DNA of 64,000 nucleotides from Trichinella spiralis (lineage: Eukaryota; Nematoda; Enoplea; Trichinellida; Trichinellidae), in assembly GCA_000181795.3 (NCBI GenBank), contig CM012953.1:17877741-17941740 (forward strand). Direction: 5' to 3'. The stretch's first letter is position 1. Each line of letters opens with the position of its first letter. The notes under the pieces were generated by a model. The model worked only from the letters and a program-made list of their open reading frames with translations, searched no databases and was not told the DNA's origin. The position numbers and the translations under genes are program-made. Below are positions 1 through 11,611 of this stretch, in pieces.

Positions 1-1314
1 GTAATTAATTTTATTCTGTCAGTATCAACAAAAGGGCATTAGTCGCCACAAAGGAATATCAGAAGTTGATCTTCGATTGTAGATAAAAATGTGAAATGAA
101 GACCAAATATTGTTGCAAAATGGTTATTTAAACTGAAATTCAAAACTATCCAATTTATTTCCNATCTTTGGTTGTTGCGTTTGAGTTCAGTGCTTTGCGT
201 TCCAAAGTTATTCGAATCATTTTCTATTCTGTTCCTTGTTATGGCTNCAGTACCCTGANTTACATGCTTGTACCAAATCGTTGCGGGATTTGGTCCAATT
301 CGGTGGTATAGTAGGCAGGATATATAAATTAAAACGTGCCCGCAAACAGAAANTATTGGGGATNGTTCAAAAGTATGCGCTGAANGTACAGCATGTGTTC
401 CTGGTTATTAACAATTACTTTATTTTGGTATAGGATAAAGAAGGCTGCGAGGGTGCAGTGTGGACAGATTTAGAAGTTCCGGCTGGGATCGATAGAAAAG
501 ATCACGTTGAAACCTGCTTGGTAGATGAGCACCTGGCCTATATAGACTGATGGCAACTGTAGAATCTTGGGGTACGGATGGTACATTCAAGGTTGTACCT
601 CAATGATATCAATAGCATTTTACCATCCATGCCATTGTAGCGAGTAAGATGGTGCCAGTAATCTGTTTCGACGTACGGGGAAAGATATTGGCAAATAAGG
701 GTTTATTTTTCAAGCTTCAATCAGCAAAGCGGCTGTCCTTAGCGTCAATCTTTATCCACAAACAATAATTTGTAATTTTGAAATCGCTCTGATACCACTT
801 TGTTAATGTCATTCACTGATATGTTGTTTATTATTGTTGTTGTTGCTGTTGGGTAGTGAAAAATAAAAATCATTATTTAACTTATTTTTTGTATTGTTTT
901 TTCTGAATTATTACCATCGCAATTGATACAACGTCACTTTGGTATAATAAAATGTAGAATAATGATAAAAATTTACTTCAGGAATGCTGATCATGAAAAA
1001 GTATAAACTTCACCACAAATAATATATTTAAATAAACAAAATTTCAATTAATGACAAAACTTTAAACAAACAATAAAATTTTGGAATAATAAATATTTCC
1101 ATTATTGTTACGTCAATACTATTAAAGTTACGTAATACAAAATGGAATATTTGAACCAATGAAATTAAAAAATATTGCAGCTAATCACAAGGGAAAGATT
1201 TGAATCAATGAGCAATTAGATTAGGAAAACCAATACGACAAAGATTTGACGGTCCAATAAAATAGAGTGGTCAAAGACCAATAAGTGAACAGTGGGACCG
1301 AGTAAGAACATCCC
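1..1314. repeat. One end of a large non-autonomous TIR repeat (family A-C-B-A')
   Basis: Positions 1 to about 640 match 47540-48060 in the same orientation and 53600-54240 in reverse. Positions about 640-1314 are the inverted form of the terminal block seen at 45505-46150. The outer tip reads, in reverse complement, GGATGTTCTTACTCGGTCCC, followed by a long conserved block containing TATTTTATTGGACCGTCAAA. No conserved reading frame is visible and single N bases occur at 163-385. The left part lies outside the window, so no target duplication can be tested. A Mutator-like affiliation is inferred only from the related short element at 3360-3646. Confidence 0.75.
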
Positions 1315-1580
1315 ATGATTTACTGTTCAAGTAAATTCCAATATCTATTTATATTTTATTCTACTTGAATATCTACAGCAATATTGTTATATAGTATAAA
1401 ATGTGCAACATAAATTTTGATGGACCTGTCTTAAACTTGTTGGTTTTGCTTGTATTTTACTGAAAATTAGGTACTTATTTGAAAAAGTTAATGAGGCCGT
1501 AGATACGCTTGTTTCTAACATGTAACAAAGAATTCTGTTACCAGTGCCCCTGTGATACTTGTGTAAAGGACTGAGTCCAA

Positions 1581-1810
1581 CGTGTAAGAACTGTATTTCT
1601 CTAGGCGACGAAGACAAAAAAGAACATTGAAGCTACCGTAAGCAGATGGATACTTGAAGATCCGAAAACAAGTGACGGTAGTACGTTGTTGGCATCGAGC
1701 GGAGCGATAGTGGTTGTTGTTCTTGAGATATACGGCGGCGGATCGGTGGTGGTCCTTGTTCGTATTTGTTGATAAATACTGTACTCTTGATCTGTCTTAT
1801 GCATGCGAGA
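1581..1810 (+). repeat. Gypsy LTR remnant (U3-R side)
   Basis: The stretch CTACCGTAAGCAGATGGATA and the following 200 bases recur in the opposite orientation at 44475-44693 and, more diverged, at 12600-12797 and 17101-17337. In every copy the block is followed by an AATAAA-type signal and then the start of a gag frame, so it behaves as the LTR or leader of one gypsy lineage. The 5' edge is uncertain and no flanking duplication was seen. Confidence 0.55.
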
Positions 1811-2660
1811 ATGTTACCGGGAAAGCGTGAACTGGGGCCGGCGGTATCCAGACGGAAAATGTGATCGCGCGGACGAACCCTCCTGTTGACATCTTACGGT
1901 GGAGGCATACGTAAAGAATTGCGTCAAATGTAGTGAAATGGATGAAATGGTGAAAACGCGCTGTACTCTGTAATGTATCTGTACCGTTATTTACTGCTGC
2001 GTGGGACACGTTAACCGTTGACTTGGTTGGACCGATTCATTCTGCGCCATACGGACAATGGTTCGCTGTTACGTTAATTGTTTACTGCAACAAGTGGCCC
2101 GAAGTACACCTTTATTATGCTGTCACTACCAAGGTCATCGTCAACTTTTTGGAAGATGTTTTCTCAAGAGAAGGGTACTCTAAAGAAATCGTCTCCAACG
2201 ATGGTGCTCAGTTTACTTCGGAAGAATTCAAGTCTTTCTTGGACAGACGTCCATTAAACACAGTAAAGCGTCCCTGCAAGCAAATGGAGGCGTAGAAATG
2301 AAGACTTGTGTGCAAGCTGCCATCCTTACGCGTTAAAGTACCCCTGATGCTTTGAAAACGTTCCTCAGGCTGAAGCCTTTGTACAAAATTGCACGTTTTC
2401 GCTCCGGCTAGCAATCGAGAAAGGCTTACAACAGAGAGTCTAATCCAAGCAGTAGTATATGAAGAAATGCGTTGATCAAAGATCAATACTCAGAAGGTAT
2501 AGCTTCAAATGTGGTGATTACGTTCGTGTCCGTTGTCAAGGCCTATCTAAGAAAGGGTTTCGGTTTTCTAAACCGTTCAAATCGCTGAACAAGTTGAACC
2601 AGTCATTGTCATCGATACAAGTCAAACAATGCAGATTGTCGTCTTCATAGTGTGGGAAAT
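1811..2660 (+). pseudogene. Gypsy gag start fused to integrase fragment
   Basis: An ATG near 1811 begins a frame starting MLPGKREL, matching the gag start MLPTKREL at 17101 on the minus strand. Within about 60 bases it breaks, and by 2005 the sequence encodes the integrase catalytic core of a Ty3/gypsy element: TVDLVGPIHSAPYGQW holds the first catalytic Asp, IVSNDGAQFTSEEF the second. After 2260 the frame shifts, and NGGVE and then a C-terminal GDYVRVRCQGLSKKGFRFS block (about 2515-2575) can be followed across stops. The gag body, protease, RT and RNase H are missing, so this is an internally deleted, dead copy. Integrase would insert element DNA into the host chromosome; this fragment cannot. 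Confidence 0.75.
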
Positions 2661-2689
2661 CCAGTGACACATAAGAATAAATAACATCA

Positions 2690-4050
2690 TTACCATCTGG
2701 GAACATAGAAGAAACTTGGATCTCCAAAAATGGCGTAGTGAAGAAATTATCGACATCGCTGAAGATAACGGGGAAACTGTCTGACTGCAAAAATGATCCC
2801 AAGACCAACACGCAGTATCACTGATATCTTTTCATCTTTTGCCTTATTGATTCCAACATCCATCGAAAATTTAATTCGAGAAATGGCTAATCTGAAAGGA
2901 AGAAGCCGCTCTCAGGAAACTTAGAAGCCTCTTGACGTGACTGAATTACTTGCCTGCATAGGCCTTCTTATATTAGGCGGAGTCTGCAGGTTTCGACGTG
3001 AAGCCACTGGAAGCCTGTGGAACGCTGAAAATGGAAGAGTAATTTTTCCAGCAGTCATGCTTCTGAAAAAATTCCATCTGATATCGAGAATGATAAGATT
3101 CGACGATCACAATTCCAGGGCGTTACGTCGCTGAAAAGACAAGTTGGCAGCAGTGAGAGTCATATACGATACATGGGGTAGCACTCCACCAAGTCTGTGC
3201 TAGGCATTTAAAAACACTACGATTGATGAGCGACTGTATCCATTCAAAGGTTGATGTCCCTTCAGACAGTGCAGTATGAAAGAAACCATCAAAGTATGAC
3301 ATAAAATTTGGGTAGCATGTTGTTCAAAATCAAGCTACGCATGGAACAGGCATATTTACGGTTTGGTACTACTCGGTCCCGCTTTTCTCTCATTGGTCAT
3401 TACCCACGCTATTTTATTGGACCGTCAAATCTTAATCACAACTGAAGAGTTTGAATTAATGAGCAANNANACAAAAAAAACCNNTGNGACAAAGACTTCA
3501 NTGNNGAATNAGNCAANGAAANCCANTNNGACNNAGANTTCNCGGCCAANTAAAATGAAAACCAATACAACAAAGATTTGACGGTCTAATAAAATAGCGT
3601 GGGCAAAGACCAATGAGAGAAAAGCGGGACCGAGTAAAACCACCCCGCATATTTACACTGGCAGGCCGCAAGTGGAACATCGTGAGAAGAGCCAATGCAT
3701 GCGAATGGTTCTCGACATGACAAAGGGCCTAAAAGGTCATAATGACACATGCGACAAGTTTTTCACATCATACGCATTGGGCTTAGAGCTAAGAAAAAAA
3801 AGTTGACTTTGCTTGATACTGTTACGGAATCCAAGCCAGAGCAACTGCGGCAATTAATTTTCCTCGAGGCTGAGCAGTGAACTCTTCCACAATCGCCTTT
3901 TTTGAAGACTGCACCATCGTCTCATACATCCCAAAAAAGAATAAAAATTTTTCGTCCTCAGTACGATGCACAATAACACAACGCACAACAGCAATGGAAA
4001 AGATAGCAAATCTGATATTATTGTACGCGACATTCATGTCTGGATGTGGA
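2690..4050 (+). pseudogene. piggyBac transposase pseudogene split by a MITE
   Basis: The frame from 2937 reads TELLACIGLLILGGVCR and continues to IRFDDHNSRALRR, the conserved start of the piggyBac DDE domain (DDE_Tnp_1_7). Upstream, 2700-2930 carries a degraded N-terminal portion with stops. The gene is interrupted at 3360-3646 by a TIR element. Beyond it the protein resumes with YTGRP, VLDMTKGL and CDKFFTSYALG, the segment that in the family carries the second catalytic Asp. A third block (about 3910-4000) encodes TIVSYIPKKNKN followed by degraded IIV and WMWI pieces. Stops and frame changes occur throughout, so no active cut-and-paste enzyme can be made. It is a different, older copy from the element at 57499-59361. 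Confidence 0.8.
3360..3646. mobile_element. Short TIR element (MITE, Mutator-like) with 10-bp target duplication
   Basis: The ends are inverted repeats of about 74 bp (3360-3433 and 3573-3646), sharing ACTCGGTCCCGCTTTTCTCT and TATTTTATTGGACCGTCAAA with few mismatches. The centre is short and full of N bases. The 10 bases GCATATTTAC stand on both sides (3350-3359 and 3647-3656). Removing the element and one duplication restores a continuous piggyBac reading frame, which supports the boundaries independently. A 9-10 bp duplication with long TIRs is typical of Mutator-like elements. The TIR is clearly related to the large repeats at 1-1314, 39556, 45505 and 51944. Confidence 0.85.
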
Positions 4051-4054
4051 TAAT

Positions 4055-4222
4055 TGTGTCAAAATGACATCAACGTATTCTTGTCCAAGAATGACAGCTC
4101 GATTAAGTTCACTGCTGTAATCACATCGTTGAGGACATTCTTCAACTGATCCGGGATGGTTTTCGCCATTAAGGCTTGGTGATGAATAGTGCAGTGTGTA
4201 CCAATAACGTTTGGAGATTTTG
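4055..4222 (-). pseudogene. hAT-like (ZBED/SCAND3-type) transposase scrap
   Basis: The minus strand encodes CTIHHQALMAKTIPDQLK, then VLNDVITAVNLIELSFLDKN and a stop. The pattern C-x-I-H-x-x-A-L followed by a V-x-N-x-I block is the recognisable central segment of hAT-derived proteins of the ZBED5/SCAND3/FAM200 type. Only about 55 residues are present, and it abuts the piggyBac pseudogene on the opposite strand. It is a broken remnant; the assignment rests on motif memory, without a search. Confidence 0.55.
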
Positions 4223-4458
4223 GTTCAACTGAAGTTCAGTTCGACTTCATTTCATTTCTTCTTTTTCATTTAAATCTTCGAGTCGCTCTCTATCAGCAGA
4301 TTCACAGAGCATTTGCCAACTGGGCTTCAACAACATGGGTTCCCTCCGTAGCGAGCAATGGATGTGAAATGGGACGGCAATGACGGCAGAAGATGACAGA
4401 GATACAAGGGGATTATATTGTTGCGAGTGGCCAACAACAACGACGACCAGAGTGACGT

Positions 4459-4830
4459 ATGAATTCAAGCAACTGCAAAGCATTCACAGCAGGTGAAGCT
4501 GTCCTTTTCTGCTACTGTAATGAAAAACCAGTGAATGCGGTTGAATTGCCTGCACACACACATGGTGATGGGTCTAGTGAATTTCCAGGAGTGTTCGAGT
4601 TTGGCCTTGGATACTGTACTATGGAACAGGCACGAGTCGAGCTCTGAGACAGAGGGCTGTGCCAATATTTGGGAAACCGTTTCTTTTGGCATTCGCAATG
4701 CATGAGGCAGTGGAGAAAAAGCTGGAGCGGTATGTCGAGAGCAGTGGACAGATCAACTTGGGCTGCCCCAATCGTTATTGTCAAGAAGCCGGACGGCATG
4801 ATTCGAATATGCGACGATTGAGCAACTATT
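4459..4830 (+). pseudogene. Gypsy protease-RT junction fragment
   Basis: The frame at 4561-4647 encodes SSEFPGVFEFGLGYC, the linker between protease and RT in gypsy elements. It stops, then resumes in another frame at 4659 with PIFGKPFLLAFAMHEAVEKK and ERYVES. A third frame gives TWAAPIVIVKKPDGMIRIC (about 4757-4815), the start of the RT fingers. Three frames within 370 bases and a terminal stop show that it is dead. The rest of RT is absent. Confidence 0.75.
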
Positions 4831-5103
4831 TTTCTTGTTTGTCATTTTTAGAAGCAATTTTTTTGTTTTTCTGTGTACCATGTCATTAGTTTTAGGTGGT
4901 ATATAAGCATCAAAGAATGTTGATAATTTTTGAATCACTATGCAGTTATTGTGATTATCACTCGATACTACGAGAGCTTTCGCTCATTCTCTAGCTCTAA
5001 GCTTTATTCAATGATATCTCATGTCATGTACTGTCTCCTTTCATTTTAAATAAACTTTGCTTCAGCAACTGAATATCTTCTTGATTTCAAGGGTTTAGTC
5101 TAG

Positions 5104-5165
5104 ATCGGTCCCTCATTACTCTTATTGGTCGATGACAGCGCTGTTTTATTGGGCCGTTGACTACC
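5104..5165. repeat. Isolated TIR-tip fragment of the large TIR family
   Basis: GATCGGTCCCTCATTACTCT, then TTATTGGTCGATGACAGCGCTG and TTTTATTGGGCCGTTGA, match the conserved tip of the TIR family (compare 3370-3430) with several substitutions. No partner end lies nearby. The downstream 280 bases, to 5440, hold no gene I can recognise. Confidence 0.45.
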
Positions 5166-5444
5166 GTTGGTGTATTCACCCTTATATTATGCAACCCGTT
5201 GTTGCTTTGCAGCATAAACCTTGTTTATCCGTCTTAAGTCACCAACGGTAGCGTTTCTTGATAGCACCTGTTCAGGGTGTCCATCACACCCTGTTCTGCT
5301 ATCAGGACCTGGAGCAGCTCATACAACCTGTTATGACCTGTAGCCGCTTTTCAGTTGAGCTGATTATGCCAACCCTCCATCCAAGTAGTTATTGGTTCTG
5401 ATATTTACATTATGTACATTCCAAAGCGGCAGTCGTTCATCGGT

Positions 5445-5672
5445 CATCCACTCCGGTCTATTACCGATTTCCCTCCTCATATATAAATCTGCTCCCACTG
5501 TTTGTAAATAAATCTGTTGCCTGCTGAAATTTAACAAGATTGGATGTTAACTTCCGGGTGTAATGCCGAAATACTGAATAAACTGTTTGAAAAATCTGCC
5601 ACCTTGTAGCAACACTTCCAATATCTGGCTTACAAATGGCACTAATGCTAACGTTCTTCTAGAATACTATGA
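5445..5672. repeat. Internal fragment (C block) of the large TIR family
   Basis: The segment containing ATATATAAATCTGCTCCCAC and GATTGGATGTTAACTTCC matches 46145-46290 directly and 55570-55740 in reverse. It is a non-coding fragment of the family interior, here without its terminal repeats. Confidence 0.65.
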
Positions 5673-6869
5673 CAGTCTTCTAGAATTCCAATTGTTACTT
5701 TCGCTTTGTCACAACATTGTAAAAGATAGCTGAGAAAGTGCTGGAGAGTTTCTGACAGCGTTAAGGTTAATGAAAACTGAATAGAAAGTTTTCAAAAAAA
5801 GGCAACAAAATAACAAAATTCCTTTGACGTATTGCAACAAGTAACTTCTCTGCTTTGGAGGCAGAGGTGCCTTATTTCTACTTAGTAGTATGCTGCAAAG
5901 CAGATATGCAAGCGTCAAAGCCGCATTATGTCGTTCGACGCACCTCATCTCACAAAGCATTTTAAGGTGGCCGTAGTTTTAGTTCTTAACCCTCTGATGG
6001 ATTGTTGGCGTGGGTATGATGTTGGATTGTTGGGGTGTGGCACATCCTGATGGTCAATCCATGCAGGAAGAAATGGAAGCAGAAACGCGCATGAAACGCA
6101 GCGAGTAATGTAGGATTCTGGATTATCTAACAGCTGATGACAAATTAAAAATTGCCTATTTGTTAATCGTTGTCAAACCGGTCATTATGAAAAGTTAAAT
6201 TTTTTTCCGGCTAAATCTATAAAGCTTTGTAAATTGCAAACCTGTCCACCTCTAACAAATTACTCTGCACAGAGAATGTTCACCTTGCACGGGTTCCATT
6301 GTAATCAGAAGCGAACCATATTTTCACCCTTTTACTAATTTTCTGTTCTCTCTACTTCAATTCGCTTTGATTTATCTCATCTCATAGCTGATTATTTGCT
6401 TTTGATTTTAATTAATCGAAATAAGTATAATTTAGCATATGAAGGTAGAGATCTCTTCCTGACACAAATTTTGAAAACAAACAATGGGTCTGCCATCGTG
6501 CACGTAATAGTTTATTATTATAATATGCCATTTTTATTGGGCAGCATTCTGATTTCTCATGCAGGAGGAAAGAAACACCGAACACACGAAAATTAGTTGA
6601 ATTATAGTTCAAGTTTACCACAATATATATACATATATGTATGTATGTATGTATGAATATGATCATAACACAAAGTACATAAGAAAAAGAATGCGCTCGC
6701 CTACTTCCAATAGACTTTGCCGTGACTTCGCTTTGGCGAATTCCTGGCAAAAGCTGAGCTTCTTTCTGCGCACGGCAACCAGAACGCTTCTCTTTCAGCA
6801 AAAGGATTCATTTCAGGATTACTAACGGAAACCGAGATTGACATTTGTTTTTCTACTGTTCTCCATAGA
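5673..6869. other. AT-rich stretch without a recognisable gene
   Basis: No reading frame here resembles a protein I know. Short ORFs on both strands overlap each other and have skewed, low-complexity composition. Apart from the microsatellite at 6633-6654 I see no structured element. Confidence 0.5.
6633..6654. repeat. ATGT microsatellite
   Basis: A run of ATGT units preceded by an alternating AT/AC stretch. It is short and imperfect at both edges. Confidence 0.8.
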
Positions 6870-7740
6870 GAATCTTTGCCAAGCGACTGAAAATCACTTC
6901 AAACAGAGGGACTCTCTCATGCACGCTGCTTTGAAGCAAAGGGAAAACTGCTTCAGACCTTCATAGTCATGTGCATCATCGAACAGTGCTGCTGAGCATT
7001 GTACTGAGCGTTCGATACAACTGACAATAGAACATTCCGTTTCTCTGTGGTTTGTAATTCTTTGATATTCACGCTTGTGCCGCTAACTGGTGTCTTGCAT
7101 CGTGCGTATGACTCCATCCCTTCACAGGAGTTACACTTCGCGCCCGTGCCTTGATCACAATTAGCGTTCCTTCAGGTTTCGAAAAACATCGATACCACAC
7201 ATTTCATCGCACACCAAACGCAAATATAGTATGTTACCCTACTGACCTGAAAATTAAATTTTCCATTGAATAATTGACAACATGAACATGGGGTAACATC
7301 CACGTACTCGAAACCGCTGGAACGCTTCTATAATGATGATCGAATTGGCAAATAAAACAAGATTTACCAACCACAACGTTCGTAGAGAGAACCCTGTTGA
7401 TGCGTCGTTCATCTTTCCTCTTAATTTCAATTTTTGCAAATACCAACAGGAACCGCCGACGATCCTCCATCGTATGTGCCAAGAACGAACCATATCCTAC
7501 AGTTGCTTCCAGCACTCTATTCTACCGTAATCCTTCCATGATTTTCAAGTACCAATCAGTTCACTGTAGCTTCATTTTTCTTCTGCTTTTTCGTGATCTA
7601 GCCTAATACAGCAATTGTTGCACGTCCACCTGCGTCGGCTACAGTTATTTGAAGCTTTTGAACATTAAATCCAATACCTTCCACTATGCCCTTTTTATGA
7701 ATGATATCGAACGATATGCAATCCAATGAAGGGGCACAAC
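6870..7740 (-). repeat. Minus-strand copy of an inverted duplication (block D), uninterrupted
   Basis: Read on the minus strand, this block matches 15333-15718 plus 17338-17870 on the plus strand, about 860 bases in all. This copy lacks the 1.6 kb insertion found at 15719-17337 and therefore serves as the empty site. The two copies have diverged by substitutions and small indels, so the duplication is not recent. Neither copy has terminal repeats I could define. It contains exon-like reading frames, described at 7234-7515 and 17583-17915. Confidence 0.8.
7234..7515 (-). CDS. Hypothetical exon-like ORF in block D
   Basis: This 93-codon minus-strand frame reads VGYGSFLAHTMEDRRRFLLV, later KSCFICQFDHHYRS and WMLPHVHVVNYSMENLIF, directly before TTTTCAG, which would serve as a 3' splice acceptor for downstream sequence. 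I do not recognise the family. In the second copy (15540-15718 and 17338-17450) the same frame is broken by a stop, frameshifts and an element insertion, so at most this copy could be functional. It may be an exon of a host gene, or sequence carried by an unknown transposon. Strand and frame are supported only by composition and the splice-like edge. Confidence 0.3.
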   Translation of the reverse strand: MLEATVGYGSFLAHTMEDRRRFLLVFAKIEIKRKDERRINRVLSTNVVVGKSCFICQFDHHYRSVPAVSSTWMLPHVHVVNYSMENLIFRSVG

Positions 7741-8054
7741 ATTCACTGTCTCTCTGACACGTACACCACGCACGGCGCGCTGCTCGAACCATTTTCTTCG
7801 TGAATTTGACTTCGCTGGTTTCTGAATTTTTGCTTCTACTCCAAAGAATGATGACTGCCTTGACTCCACTTCTTCCTCGACAGATTCGCTGATAATCTAC
7901 TGACTCCACTGTGTATCTATTGCTTTGTTTCTTTGCTCAGAGTGTTTTTTCGCTTATTGTCTCGGCGTTTTCCTGATTGTTGATATAGGCCTCTGGGATT
8001 AGCTTATCGACGAATAGCCTGCGTTTACGTACAATCAGGAGGTTGTGTCGACAG

Positions 8055-8637
8055 TGTTGTTACATTTAGATACTATAAATAACTTCTTTGCCCGAACGCT
8101 AACAATTGACTCCTGGCAAACACTACGTTAAAAACTGGAAATAATTATCATTCAGCCAATTATCTGTTCTCTGCTAAAAATAATTGGTAAAAATAATTGG
8201 CAATCGATATTGCCAGCGTGTGTTGGAAACTCTCAATTCCTGGAATTGGGGTATATTTCGATAGCAATGAAAATACGTCATTGCGCACGAGAAGCGAGTA
8301 TACATATGAGAGAAGAAGAGCAGTTAGTTAGTTAGCCAAAGTGAGAGAAAGAACTCCGTGAGAGTGAAAAACTCTGTGTAGCAGAGCGGTGCAGCCAGTC
8401 GTTTGCTTGAGCGTTGTTGTTGTTGAATTCGTTGAGTAAAACTGTTTCTCTTTGATTGTCCTTATTGCTGAGGGCAATAAACATCTGCGGACCGATATTT
8501 TCTTGGACGCAGTAGATATCATTATTAAACAAAGAACCAGAGAAAGCTTATTCGTCACGAGGACGAATAAGACGCGAATTACTACAGTCAGTATTGGAAC
8601 CTGATTGTTAGTTATTAAAAGTGTAGTTTTTACTACA
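8055..8637 (+). repeat. Possible solo LTR
   Basis: A block beginning TGTTGTTACA and ending TTTACTACA has a TATA-like GTATACATA near 8297 and an AATAAA at 8476-8481, in the order expected for an LTR on the plus strand. No matching second copy, target duplication or primer site was found, so the call is tentative. The sequence from 7910 to 8054 and from 8638 to 8913 shows no gene. Confidence 0.3.
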
Positions 8638-8913
8638 AGTGTCTTGGCGCGATGTGCGACCACACTGTGTAAAACTGGCGCGAGATAGTGCGTCGTCTGA
8701 CAATAATGATTGCACCATGGCAACAATAATCTATGTAATTATGACTGGTCCGTTCTATTTTTATCAATACAGTATACTTACAGTTATTTTCTGCTGTTCA
8801 GCTTTTATTTCTATGAAAAATTATTAACTGAATAATCAATGCAATTTTACTTGGCACATTTATGATCAATAAGGCTAATGTTTACTCATGCTTTTTTCAT
8901 TTCTTATTTATAT

Positions 8914-9042
8914 TGTTGTGGACAACGTTTACTTTATCGAACACACTAACTATATATAGCAACATCAACAATACCGTTTCGTGAATTACTAATGAGTCGG
9001 TATCAATGTAGCATTAAGTACAGTATGAACGATTCTGCTACA
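8914..9042 (-). repeat. 3' LTR of the compact gypsy element
   Basis: It is the direct repeat of 11898-12026, sharing GACAACGTTTA and GAACACACTAACTATAT. It is preceded (on the minus strand) by a purine tract, which identifies it as the 3' LTR. Confidence 0.9.
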
Positions 9043-9057
9043 CAGTCCTCCCCCAGA
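9043..9057 (-). promoter_or_regulatory. Polypurine tract (plus-strand primer site)
   Basis: On the minus strand CTGGGGGAGGACTG sits immediately before the 3' LTR. This is the standard position of the RNase H-resistant primer for second-strand synthesis. A short hairpin (GAAGTCAT-GAT-ATGACTTC) lies just upstream at 9060-9078. Confidence 0.7.
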
Positions 9058-9062
9058 TGAAG

Positions 9063-11560
9063 TCATGATATGACTTCGATCGGTCGCGCAAACGTGACGC
9101 GACGACGCTTCTGTGAACTACTTCGCGGTGGACTGAGCTGCATGTTGCGAACGTGAGGGGCGTCTCCCGAATCCAAAAATGCCGGCTTCACTCTGTCAAG
9201 ACTGATGATGTTCTGGCAGCAGATAATGATAGTTTTACCGGCGCAGCTCAGCACCAAGTACGGTCCGTCGTACGTCGGCTATAGGGGTGGTCGTGGAGCG
9301 ATGTTCCGCACGAAGACGTGCGTGCAGTTCTTCAACTCTATCAGCAAGAAAAATTTCCGCGACCCTGCGGCTCTTAACGGTGTCGGTCGAATGGAGTCGT
9401 AAAGGATCCGTAGGTGGTCGCTGAGAGCTGCGGCGTTCAAGGGGAATGTTTTGGTGAAGAATACACCAGGCAGGCGTAGCGGCGATCCATAAACCAGTTC
9501 GGCCGGTGCGTGCCTGAGATCTTCTTTCACGCTGCTGCGGATGCCAAGCAGCACCAGGGGAAGAGCTTCGATCCACCGATGTGAGTGATACGCGTGCGCT
9601 GCTAGGGCGGTCTTCAAATGTCGATGGAACCTTTCGACCATTCCGTTGGTCTGTTGGTGATATGCTGACGCCGGTGCCAACTTGATACCAAACGCAATGG
9701 TGATTTCTCGCCACAGAGCACTCTGGAACTGCCGGCCTTGGTCGGTGGTGACGATGGTCAGAATTCCAAATCCGGCTACCCACGCTGACAGGAACGCCCG
9801 ACATACGGTATCGGTGTTGGTTAAGGGCACTACCTCCGGCCAACGGGTGAAGCAATCTATTACCGTAAGCAGGTGGAAAATCCGCGCGACGGTGGTAGTG
9901 GGCTGACGATGTCCACATGGACGTGATCGAAACGTCTATCCGGCACGGTGAAAATTTTGAGCGGAGTTTTCGTATGCCGGTGCACTTTCGTGCGTTGGCA
10001 GGTCAGACAGCTTCGTGTCCAACGCGCGACGTCTTTGTTCATTCCTGGCCATACGTAACTCTGTTTCACCAGTCGTCGCTAGCCGCGGATGCTGGGATGG
10101 GGCAGACCGTGGAGTGTGGAGAAAACTTTGCGGCGTGAAAGCTGCGGCACGTAGGGACGAGTCTTGCTTTGTGCGATGTCGCACCACAGGACTATATTGG
10201 TTTCTTCCAGCTTGATTCGGCGCAATCGCAACGAACTGTAACGTCTGACAACCGGGAACTCAGGGTCGGCTTGTTGAGCGTCAGAGAGCTGTTTCACGTT
10301 GACCGAATCCAAAATGACAGAAAGCGAGCCTACCGATGCTCAGGACAACAAGTTGGCAACGGTATTCTGTGTTCCCTTAATGTGGCGCATGTCGCTGATA
10401 AAGGATGTTATGTAGTCTAGCTGGCGCACTTCACGCGGATTGTGACTGCCGGTGCCACGTTGCACTGCTTGCACAATCGGTTTGTGGTCGGTCAAGACCG
10501 TGAACTGCTGCCCTTCTAGCCAGTATCGGAAATGACGAATGGCTAGGTATATGGTGAGCAATTCCCGTCCGAATGCGCTGTATCTCATTTCGCGCGGTTG
10601 GAAACGACGTGAGAAGAACGCGAGGGAAGACCAACGCCCTTTGTGTCGTTGTTGCAGTGCCGCACCGGCTGCGTGGCCGGACGCATCGACCACCAGTGAG
10701 AAAGCTGCGCCTTCTTGGGGGTGGCTCAACAGCGTCGCGTTAGCCAGTGCTTCTTTCACTTCGTCGAAAGCATTAACCGCGTCCTCTGGCAGTTTAAGAT
10801 TCTTCTGTAAATCGTGCAAAGATGTCAACCTTTCAGCGGTGCCAGCACCGTGGCAGCTCGGGGTATGAAGTGGCGATAGAAATTCATACATCGGAGGAAT
10901 TGGCGGAGTTCGTGCATGGTCGTCGGCTGACGGAATCTGCGTATCGCTTCGATTTTTTCTGCCAACGGCTTGATGCCTTGGCTGTAGACCGAGGAACTCA
11001 TGGTCCGGAGCGAAGAAAACGCATTTTGCCGGGTTCAGCATTACGCCGTACTTTTCAAATCGCTGAAAAAGGGTAGCGAGGTATTTTTCGTATTCTTCCT
11101 TGCTGCGGCTTGCTACTAGCACGTCGTCCAAGTAGACGAAGCAGAATCGCAACCCTCTAGTCACTTCGTCCATAAAGCGCTGGAATGTTTGCACGGCATT
11201 TTGCAGACCGGACGGCATTCTCACGTATTCAAAAAGGCCGAAAGGTGTCATGATGGCCGTCTTCGGGGTATCTACTTCCGCCACTGGGATCTGCTGATAG
11301 GCGCGGATCAGGTCGACTTTGGAGAAGATCGTCCGGCCACCCAACTGCGTGACGAAGTCGTTGATGTTGGAGATCGGGTATCTGTCAGGCTTTGTCACGT
11401 TGTGGAGGCGTCGATAATCTCCACATGGGAGCCAGGTGTTGGGTTGTTTCTTTGGAACCATGTAGAGCGGTTACGCCCAACTGCTGCTAGATGGTCGTAT
11501 GATGCTGAGATCCAGTAGGTTGTCGAATTCCTTTCGCGATAGTTCCAGCCGGTCAGGCGG
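9063..11560 (-). pseudogene. Gypsy pol: RT, RNase H, integrase (broken)
   Basis: Reading leftwards, RT starts near 11560 (DNLLDLSIIRPSSSSWA, then a stop) and continues with [35 protein letters not shown] and the catalytic [11 protein letters not shown] stretch near 11000-10880 is in another frame, so compensating indels are present. RNase H follows ([25 protein letters not shown]). Integrase begins with YVWPGMNKDVARW and CLTCQRTK (zinc-binding N-terminus, 10069 leftwards), then the catalytic core with TTDQGRQFQSALW and NGMVERFHRHLK (9830-9279), and a C-terminal VSLDRVKPAF-like tail to 9063. Several frame changes and stops separate these pieces, so no full polyprotein is produced. All parts belong to the 412/mdg3-like style of gypsy pol. 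Confidence 0.85.
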
Positions 11561-11611
11561 TAGCCGTCGTTCGACGGCTGAAATCATAAGCGCATTAAAA
11601 CGGTTGTCGTC

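Noticed and set aside
9235-9918. 227-codon minus-strand frame
   Set aside because: It overlaps the gypsy integrase in another frame; the integrase motifs are in the 9279-9830 frame.
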